A program made the position numbers and the translations under genes. A model generated the notes under the pieces. The model did not search any database, was not told the DNA's origin, and worked only from the letters and a program-made list of their open reading frames with translations. Below are positions 52,131-62,600 of a stretch of DNA of 64,000 nt, in pieces. Position 1 is the first letter of the stretch. Each line of letters begins with the position of its first letter. Source of the stretch: Bombus terrestris (Eukaryota; Arthropoda; Insecta; Hymenoptera; Apidae); contig NW_025963575.1 in the NCBI RefSeq assembly GCF_910591885.1, forward strand, positions 1-64,000, written 5' to 3'.

Positions 52131-55100
52131 CGTTGTCCCATGGTGTCCAACGATGTCCAACGGTGTCCCACGTTGTCCCACGTTGTCCCACGTTGTCCCA
52201 CGTTGTCCCACGTTGTCCCACGTTGTCCCACGATGTCCCACGTTGTCCCACGTTGTCCCACGTTGTCCCACGTTGTCCCACGTTGTCCCACGTTGTCCCA
52301 CGGTGTCCAACGGTGTCCCACGTTGTCCCACGTTGTCCCACGTTGTCCCACGATGTCCCACGTTGTCCAACGATGTCCAACGGTGTCCAACGATGCCCAA
52401 CGGTGTCCCACGTTGTCCAACGGTGTCCCACGTTGTCCCACGTTGTCCCACGTTGTCCCACGTTGTCCCACGATGTCCCACGTTGTCCCACGTTGTCCCA
52501 CGTTGTCCCACGTTGTCCCACGTTGTCCCACGGTGTCCAACGATGTCCAACGGTGTCCCACGTTGTCCCACGTTGTCCCACGTTGTCCCACGTTGTTCCA
52601 TGGTTTCCCACGTTGTCCCACGTTGTCCCACGTTGTCCCACGTTGTCCCACGTTGTCCAACGGTGTCCCACGGTGTCCAACGCTGTCCCACGTTGTCCCA
52701 CGATGTCCCACGTTGTCCCACGTTGTCCCACGTTGTCCCACGTTGTCCCACGTTGTCCCACGGTGTCCAACGATGTCCAACGGTGTCCCACGTTGTCCAA
52801 CGGTGTCCCACGTTGTCCCACGTTGTCCCACGTTGTCCCACGTTGTCCCACGATGTCCCACGGTGTCCAACGATGTCCAACGGTGTCCAACGGTGTCCCA
52901 CGGTGTCCAACGGTGTCCCACGTTGTCCCACGTTGTCCCACGTTGTCCCACGTTGTCCCACGTTGTCCTACGTTGTCCCACGTTGTCCCACGTTGTCCCA
53001 CGTTGTCCCACGTTGTCCCACGTTGTCCCACGGTGTCCAACGGTGTCCCACGTTGTCCCACGTTGTCCCACGTTGTCCCACGTTGTCCCACGTTGTCCCA
53101 CGTTGTCCCACGTTGTCCCACGTTGTCCCACGTTGTCCCACGTTGTCCCACGGTGTCCAACGGTGTCCAACGGTATCCAACGGTGTCCAACGATGTCCAA
53201 CGGTGTCCAACGGTGTCCCACGGTGTCCAACGGTGTCCAACGGTGTCCCACGGTGTCCCACGGTGTCCCACGTTGTCCCACGTTGTCCCACGTTGTCCCA
53301 CGTTGTCCCACGATGTCCCACGTTGTCCAACGATGTCCAACGGTGTCCCACGTTGTCCCACGTTGTCCTACGTTGTCCCACGTTGTCCCACGTTGTCCCA
53401 CGTTGTCCCACGTTGTCCCACGTTGTCCCACGGTGTCCAACGGTGTCCCACGTTGTCCCACGTTGTCCCACGGTGTCCAACGATATCCAACGGTGTCCAA
53501 CGATGTCCAACGGTGTCCCACGTTGTCCAACGGTGTCCCACGTTGTCCCACGTTGTCCCACGTTGTCCCACGATGTCCCACGTTGTCCAACGATGTCCCA
53601 CGTTGTCCCACGTTGTCCCACGTTGTCCCACGTTGTCCCACGTTGTCCCACGGTGTCCAACGATGTCCAACGGTGTCCAACGGTGTCCAACGATGTCCAA
53701 CGGTGTCCAACGGTGTCCCACGGTGTCCAACGGTGTCCAACGGTGTCCCACGGTGCCCAACGGTGTCCCACGTTGTCCCACGTTGTCCCACGTTGTCCCA
53801 CGTTTTCCCACGATGTCCCACGTTGTCCAACGATGTCCAACGGTGTCCCACGTTGTCCCACGTTGTCCTACGTTGTCCCACGTTGTCCCACGTTGTCCCA
53901 CGTTGTCCCACGTTGTCCCACGTTGCCCCACGTTGTCCCACGTTGTCCCACGGTGTCCAACGGTGTCCCACGTTGTCCCACGTTGTCCCACGGTGTCCAA
54001 CGATATCCAACGGTGTCCAACGATGTCCAACGGTGTCCCACGTTGTCCAACGGTGTCCCACGTTGTCCCACGTTGTCCCACGTTGTCCCACGATGTCCCA
54101 CGTTGTCCAACGATGTCCAACGGTGTCCCACGTTGTCCCACGTTGTCCTACGTTGTCCCACGTTGTCCCACGTTGTCCCACGTTGTCCCACGTTGTCCCA
54201 CGTTGTCCCACGTTGTCCCACGATGTCCCACGTTGTCCCACGTTGTCCCACGTTGTCCCACGTTGTCCCACGTTGTCCCACGGTGTCCAACGATGTCCAA
54301 CGGTGTCCCACGTTGTCCAACGGTGTCCCACGTTGTCCCACGTTGTCCCACGTTGTCCCACGTTGTCCCACGATGTCCCACGGTGTCCAACGATGTCCAA
54401 CGGTGTCCAACGGTGTCCCACGGTGTCCAACGATGTCCAACGGTGTCCAACGGTGTCCCACGGTGTCCAACGGTGTCCCACGTTGTCCCACGTTGTCCCA
54501 CGGTGTCCAACGATGTCCAACGGTGTCCAACGGTGTCCCACGGTGTCCCACGTTGTCCCACGTTGTCCCACGGTGTCCAACGATGTCCAACGGTGTCCCA
54601 CGTTGTCCCACGTTGTCCCACGTTGTCCCACGTTGTCCCACGTTGTCCCACGTTGTCCCACGTTGCCCCCCGGTGTCCAACGATGTCCAACGGTGTCCCA
54701 CGTTGTCCCACGTTGTCCCACGTTGTCCCACGTTGTCCCACGGTGTCCAACGATGTCCAACGGTGTCCAACGATGTCCCACGTTGTCCCACGTTGTCCCA
54801 CGTTGTCCCACGTTGTCCCACGTTGTCCCACGGTGTCCAACGATGTCCAACGGTGTCCAACGGTGTCCAACGATGTCCAACGGTGTCCAACGGTGTCCCA
54901 CGGTGTCCAACGGTGTCCAACGGTGTCCCACGGTGTCCAACGGTGTCCCACGTTGTCCCACGTTGTCCCACGTTGTCCCACGTTTTCCCACGATGTCCCA
55001 CGTTGTCCAACGATGTCCAACGGTGTCCCACGTTGTCCCACGTTGTCCTACGTTGTCCCACGTTGTCCCACGTTGTCCCACGTTGTCCCACGTTGTCCCA

Positions 55101-56260
55101 CGTTGCCCCACGTTGTCCCACGTTGTCCCACGGTGTCCAACGGTGTCCCACGTTGTCCCACGTTGTCCCACGGTGTCCAACGATATCCAACGGTGTCCAA
55201 CGATGTCCAACGGTGTCCCACGTTGTCCAACGGTGTCCCACGTTGTCCCACGTTGTCCCACGTTGTCCCACGATGTCCCACGTTGTCCAACGATGTCCAA
55301 CGGTGTCCCACGTTGTCCCACGTTGTCCTACGTTGTCCCACGTTGTCCCACGTTGTCCCACGTTGTCCCACGTTGTCCCACGTTGTCCCACGTTGTCCCA
55401 CGATGTCCCACGTTGTCCCACGTTGTCCCACGTTGTCCCACGTTGTCCCACGTTGTCCCACGGTGTCCAACGATGTCCAACGGTGTCCCACGTTGTCCAA
55501 CGGTGTCCCACGTTGTCCCACGTTGTCCCACGTTGTCCCACGTTGTCCCACGATGTCCCACGGTGTCCAACGATGTCCAACGGTGTCCAACGGTGTCCCA
55601 CGGTGTCCAACGATGTCCAACGGTGTCCAACGGTGTCCCACGGTGTCCAACGGTGTCCCACGTTGTCCCACGTTGTCCCACGGTGTCCAACGATGTCCAA
55701 CGGTGTCCAACGGTGTCCCACGGTGTCCCACGTTGTCCCACGTTGTCCCACGGTGTCCAACGATGTCCAACGGTGTCCCACGTTGTCCCACGTTGTCCCA
55801 CGTTGTCCCACGTTGTCCCACGTTGTCCCACGTTGTCCCACGTTGCCCCCCGGTGTCCAACGATGTCCAACGGTGTCCCACGTTGTCCCACGTTGTCCCA
55901 CGTTGTCCCACGTTGTCCCACGGTGTCCAACGATGTCCAACGGTGTCCAACGATGCCCAACGGTGTCCCACGTTGTCCAACGGTGTCCCACGTTGTCCCA
56001 CGTTGTCCCACGTTGTCCCACGATGTCCCACGTTGTCCCACGTTGTCCCACGTTGTCCCACGTTGTCCCACGTTGTCCCACGGTGTCCAACGATGTCCAA
56101 CGGTGTCCCACGTTGTCCAACGGTGTCCCACGTTGTCCCACGTTGTCCCACGTTGTCCCACGTTGTCCCACGATGTCCCACGGTGTCCAACGATGTCCAA
56201 CGGTGTCCAACGGTGTCCCACGGTGTCCAACGGTGTCCCACGTTGTCCCACGTTGTCCCA

Positions 56261-58360
56261 CGTTGTCCCTCGTTGTCCCACGTTGTCCTACGTTGTCCCA
56301 CGTTGTCCCACGTTGTCCCACGTTGTCCCACGTTGTCCCACGTTGTCCCACGGTGTCCAACGGTGTCCCACGTTGTCCCACGTTGTCCCACGTTGTCCCA
56401 CGTTGTCCCACGTTGTCCCACGTTGTCCCACGTTGTCCCACGTTGTCCCACGTTGTCCCACGTTGTCCCACGGTGTCCAACGGTGTCCAACGGTATCCAA
56501 CGGTGTCCAACGATGTCCAACGGTGTCCAACGGTGTCCCACGGTGTCCAACGGTGTCCAACGGTGTCCCACGGTGTCCAACGGTGTCCCACGTTGTCCCA
56601 CGTTGTCCCACGTTGTCCCACGTTGTCCCACGATGTCCCACGTTGTCCAACGATGTCCAACGGTGTCCCACGTTGTCCCACGTTGTCCTACGTTGTCCCA
56701 CGTTGTCCCACGTTGTCCCACGTTGTCCCACGTTGTCCCACGTTGTCCCACGGTGTCCAACGGTGTCCCACGTTGCCCCACGTTGTCCCACGGTGTCCAA
56801 CGATATCCAACGGTGTCCAACGATGTCCAACGGTGTCCCACGTTGTCCAACGGTGTCCCACGTTGTCCCACGTTGTCCCACGTTGTCCCACGATGTCCCA
56901 CGTTGTCCAACGATGTCCAACGGTGTCCCACGTTGTCCCACGTTGTCCTACGTTGTCCCACGTTGTCCCACGTTGTCCCACGTTGTCCCACGTTGTCCCA
57001 CGGTGTCCAACGATGTCCAACGGTGTCCAACGGTGTCCCACGGTGTCCAACGGTGTCCCACGTTGTCCCACGTTGTCCCACGTTGTCCCACGTTGTCCCA
57101 CGGTGTCCCACGTTGTCCCACGTTGTCCCACGGTGTCCAACGATGTCCAACGGTGCCCAACGGTGTCCCACGGTGTCCAACTGTGTCCCACGGTGTCCCA
57201 CGTTGTCCCACGTTGTCCCACGTTGTCCCACGTTGTCTCACGTTGTCCAACGATGTCCAACGGTGTCCCACGTTGTCCCACGTTGTCCCACGTTGTCCCA
57301 CGTTGTCCCACGGTGTCCAACGGTGTCCAACGATGTCCAACTGTGTCCAACGGTGTCCCACGTTGTCCCACGTTGTCCCACGTTGTCCCACGTTGTCCCA
57401 CGTTGTCCAACGATGTCCAACGGTGTCCCACGTTGTCCCACGTTGTCCCACGGTGTCCAACGGTGTCCCACGTTGTCCCACGTTGTCCCACGGTGTCCAA
57501 CGATGTCCAACGGTGTCCAACGGTGTCCCACGGTGTCCCACGTTGTCCCACGTTGTCCCACGGTGTCCAACGATGTCCAACGGTGTCCCACGTTGTCCCA
57601 CGTTGTCCCACGTTGTCCCACGTTGTCCCACGTTGTCCCACGTTGTCCCACGTTGTCCCACGTTGTCCCACGATGTCCCACGTTGTCCAACGATGTCCAA
57701 CGGTGTCCCACGTTGTCCCACGTTGTCCCACGTTGTCCCACGTTGTCCCACGGTGTCCAACGATGTCCAACGGTGTCCCACGTTGTCCCACGTTGTCCCA
57801 CGTTGTCCCACGTTGTCCCACGTTGTCCCACGATGTCCCACGTTGTCCCACGTTGTCCCACGTTGTCCCACGTTGTCCCACGTTGTCCCACGTTGTCCCA
57901 CGGTGTCCAACGGTGTCCCACGTTGTCCCACGTTGTCCCACGTTGTCCCACGTTGTCCCACGTTGTCCCACGTTGTCCCACGTTGTCCCACGTTGTCCCA
58001 CGTTGTCCCACGTTGTCCCACGGTGTCCAACGATGTCCAACGGTGTCCCACGTTGTCCCACGTTGTCCCACGTTGTCCCACGTTGTCCCACGTTGTCCCA
58101 CGATGTCCCACGGTGTCCAACGATGTCCAACGGTGTCCCACGTTGTCCCACGTTGTCCCACGTTGTCCCACGTTGTCCCACGGTGTCCAACGATGTCCAA
58201 CGGTGTCCCACGTTGTCCCACGTTGTCCCACGTTGTCCCACGTTGTCCCACGTTGTCCCACGATGTCCCACGTTGTCCCACGTTGTCCCACGTTGTCCCA
58301 CGTTGTCCCACGTTGTCCCACGTTGTCCCACGTTGCCCAACGGTGTCCCACGTTGTCCCA
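56261..58360. repeat. 8.26-kb-offset repeat, right copy
   Basis: This is the partner of 48001-50100, with markers at 56281, 56681, 56941, 57231, 57341, 58101 and 58331. Private changes include cgttgtccct at 56261 and cgttgcccca at 56771. Confidence 0.8.
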
Positions 58361-59520
58361 CGTTGTCCCACGTTGTCCCACGTTGTCCCACGTTGTCCCA
58401 CGTTGTCCCACGATGTCCCACGTTGTCCAACGATGTCCAACGGTGTCCCACGTTGTCCCACGTTGTCCCACGTTGTCCCACGTTGTCCCACGGTGTCCAA
58501 CGATGTCCAACGGTGTCCCACGTTGTCCCACGTTGTCCCACGTTGTCCCACGTTGTCCCACGTTGTCCCACGATGTCCCACGTTGTCCCACGTTGTCCCA
58601 CGTTGTCCCACGTTGTCCCACGTTGTCCCACGTTGTCCCACGGTGTCCAACGGTGTCCCACGTTGTCCCACGTTGTCCCACGTTGTCCCACGTTGTCCCA
58701 CGTTGTCCCACGTTGTCCCACGTTGTCCCACGTTGTCCCACGTTGTCCCACGTTGTCCCACGGTGTCCAACGGTGTCCCACGTTGTCCCACGTTGTCCCA
58801 CGTTGTCCCACGTTGTCCCACGTTGTCCCACGTTGTCCCACGTTGTCCCACGTTGTCCCACGTTGTCCCACGTTGTCCCACGGTGTCCAACGATGTCCAA
58901 CGGTGTCCCACGTTGTCCCACGTTGTCCCACGTTGTCCCACGTTGTCCCACGTTGTCCCACGATGTCCCACGGTGTCCAACGATGTCCAACGGTGTCCCA
59001 CGTTGTCCCACGTTGTCCCACGTTGTCCCACGTTGTCCCACGGTGTCCAACGATGTCCAACGGTGTCCCACGTTGTCCCACGTTGTCCCACGTTGTCCAA
59101 CGATGTCCAACGGTGTCCAACGGTGTCCCACGGTGTCCCACGTTGTCCCACGTTGTCCCACGTTGTCCCACGTTGTCCCACGTTGTCCCACGTTGTCCCA
59201 CGGTGTCCCACGTTGTCCCACGTTGTCCCACGTTGTCCCACGTTGTCCCACGTTGTCCCACGATGTCCCACGGTGTCCAACGATGTCCAACGGTGTCCCA
59301 CGTTGTCCCACGATGTCCCACGTTGTCCCACGTTGTCCCACGTTGTCCCACGTTGTCCCACGTTGTCCCACGTTGCCCAACGGTGTCCCACGTTGTCCCA
59401 CGTTGTCCCACGTTGTCCCACGTTGTCCCACGTTGTCCCACGTTGTCCCACGTTGTCCCACGTTGTCCCACGTTGTCCAACGATGTCCAACGGTGTCCCA
59501 CGTTGTCCCACGTTGTCCTA

Positions 59521-62500
59521 CGTTGTCCCACGTTGTCCCACGTTGTCCCACGTTGTCCCACGTTGTCCCACGTTGTCCCACGGTGTCCAACGGTGTCCCA
59601 CGTTGTCCCACGTTGTCCCACGGTGTCCAACGATATCCAACGGTGTCCAACGATGTCCAACGGTGTCCCACGTTGTCCAACGGTGTCCCACGATGTCCAA
59701 CGGTGTCCCACGTTGTCCCACGTTGTCCCACGTTGTCCCACGTTGTCCCACGTTGTCCCACGTTGTCCCACGTTGTCCCACGGTGTCCAACGGTGTCCAA
59801 CGATGTCCCACGTTGTCCCACGTTGTCCCACGTTGTCCCACGTTGTCCCACGATGTCCCACGTTGTCCCACGTTGTCCCACGTTGTCCCACGTTGTCCCT
59901 CGTTGTCCCACGTTGTCCCACGTTGTCCCACGGTGTCCAACGATGTCCCACGGTGTCCCACGTTGTCCCACGTTGTCCCACGGTGTCCAACGATGTCCAA
60001 CGGTGTCCCACGTTGTCCCACGTTGTCCCACGATGTCCCACGTTGTCCAACGATGTCCAACGGTGTCCCACGTTGTCCCACGTTGTCCTACGTTGTCCCA
60101 CGTTGTCCCACGTTGTCCCACGTTGTCCCACGTTGTCCCACGTTGTCCCACGGTGTCCAATGGTGTCCCACGTTCTCCCACGTTGTCCCACGGTGTCCAA
60201 CGATGTCCAACGGTGTCCAACGGTGTCCCACGGTGTCCAACGATGTCCAACGGTGTCCCACGTTGTCCCACGTTGTCCCACGTTGTCCCACGTTGTCCCA
60301 CGTTGTCCCACGTTGTCCCACGTTGTCCCACGTTGTCCCACGTTGTCCCACGGTGTCCAACGGTGTCCAACGATGTCCAACGGTGTCCAACGGTGTCCCA
60401 CGTTGTCCCACGTTGTCCCACGGTGTCCAACGATGTCCAACGGTGTCCCACGTTGTCCCACGTTGTCCCACGTTGTCCCACGTTGTCCCACGTTGTCCCA
60501 CGTTGTCCCACGTTGTCCCACGTTGTCCCACGTTGTCCCACGTTGTCCCACGTTGTCCCACGGTGTCCAACGATGTCCAACGGTGTCCCACGTTGTCCCA
60601 CGTTGTCCCACGTTGTCCCACGTTGTCCCACGTTGTCCCACGATGTCCCACGGTGTCCAACGATGTCCAACGGTGTCCCACGTTGTCCCACGTTGTCCCA
60701 CGTTGTCCCACGTTGTCCCACGGTGTCCAACGATGTCCAACGGTGTCCCACGTTGTCCCACGTTGTCCCACGTTGTCCAACGATGTCCAACGGTGTCCAA
60801 CGGTGTCCCACGGTGTCCCACGTTGTCCCACGTTGTCCCACGTTGTCCCACGTTGTCCCACGTTGTCCCACGTTGCCCAACGGTGTCCCACGTTGTCCCA
60901 CGTTGTCCCACGTTGTCCCACGTTGTCCCACGTTGTCCCACGATGTCCCACGGTGTCCAACGATGTCCAACGGTGTCCCACGTTGTCCCACGATGTCCCA
61001 CGTTGTCCCACGTTGTCCCACGTTGTCCCACGTTGTCCCACGTTGTCCCACGTTGCCCAACGGTGTCCCACGTTGTCCCACGTTGTCCCACGTTGTCCCA
61101 CGTTGTCCCACGTTGTCCCACGTTGTCCCACGTTGTCCCACGATGTCCCACGTTGTCCAACGATGTCCAACGGTGTCCCACGTTGTCCCACGTTGTCCTA
61201 CGTTGTCCCACGTTGTCCCACGTTGTCCCACGTTGTCCCACGTTGTCCCACGTTGTCCCACGGTGTCCAACGGTGTCCCACGTTGTCCCACGTTGTCCCA
61301 CGGTGTCCAACGATATCCAACCGTGTCCAACGATGTCCCACGGTGTCCCACGTTGTCCAACGGTGTCCCACGATGTCCAACGGTGTCCCACGTTGTCCCA
61401 CGTTGTCCCACGTTGTCCCACGTTGTCCCACGTTGTCCCACGTTGTCCCACGTTGTCCCACGGTGTCCAACGGTGTCCAACGATGTCCCACGTTGTCCCA
61501 CGTTGTCCCACGTTGTCCCACGTTGTCCCACGATGTCCCACGTTGTCCCACGTTGTCCCACGTTGTCCCACGTTGTCCCTCGTTGTCCCACGTTGTCCCA
61601 CGTTGTCCCACGGTGTCCCACGATGTCCCACGGTGTCCCACGTTGTCCCACGTTGTCCCACGGTGTCCAACGATGTCCAACGGTGTCCCACGTTGTCCCA
61701 CGTTGTCCCACGATGTCCCACGTTGTCCCACGTTGTCCCACGATGTCCCACGTTGTCCCACGTTGTCCCACGTTGTCCCACGTTGTCCCACGTTGTCCCA
61801 CGTTGCCCAACGGTGTCCCACGTTGTCCCACGTTGTCCCACGTTGTCCCACGTTGTCCCACGTTGTCCCACGTTGTCCCACGTTGTCCCACGTTGTCCCA
61901 CGTTGTCCAACGATGTCCAACGGTGTCCCACGTTGTCCCACGTTGTCCTACGTTGTCCCACGTTGTCCCACGTTGTCCCACGTTGTCCCACGTTGTCCCA
62001 CGTTGTCCCACGGTGTCCAACGGTGTCCCACGTTGTCCCACGTTGTCCCACGGTGTCCAACGATATCCAACGGTGTCCAACGATGTCCAACGGTGTCCCA
62101 CGTTGTCCAACGGTGTCCCACGATGTCCAACGGTGTCCCACGTTGTCCCACGTTGTCCCACGTTGTCCCACGTTGTCCCACGTTGTCCCACGTTGTCCCA
62201 CGTTGTCCCACGGTGTCCAACGGTGTCCAACGATGTCCCACGTTGTCCCACGTTGTCCCACGTTGTCCCACGTTGTCCCACGATGTCCCACGTTGTCCCA
62301 CGTTGTCCCACGTTGTCCCACGTTGTCCCTCGTTGTCCCACGTTGTCCCACGTTGTCCCACGGTGTCCAACGATGTCCCACGGTGTCCCACGTTGTCCCA
62401 CGTTGTCCCACGGTGTCCAACGATGTCCAACGGTGTCCCACGTTGTCCCACGTTGTCCCACGATGTCCCACGTTGTCCAACGATGTCCAACGGTGTCCCA

Positions 62501-62600
62501 CGTTGTCCCACGTTGTCCTACGTTGTCCCACGTTGTCCCACGTTGTCCCACGTTGTCCCACGTTGTCCCACGTTGTCCCACGGTGTCCAATGGTGTCCCA
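59521..62600. repeat. Local three-copy cluster (offsets 1.68, 0.75, 2.43 kb)
   Basis: The order cgatatccaa, then cgttgtccct, then cgttgtccta occurs three times: cgatatccaa at 59631, 61311 and 62061, and cgttgtccct at 59891, 61571 and 62321. The outer two copies match closely at 2,430 bp and both continue into tggtgtccca-cgttctccca (60161/62591). The middle copy has extra substitutions (ccgtgtccaa at 61321, cgatgtccca at 61331, cggtgtccca at 61611). The 1,680-bp offset also links 58961 with 60641 and 59371 with 61051. Confidence 0.75.
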
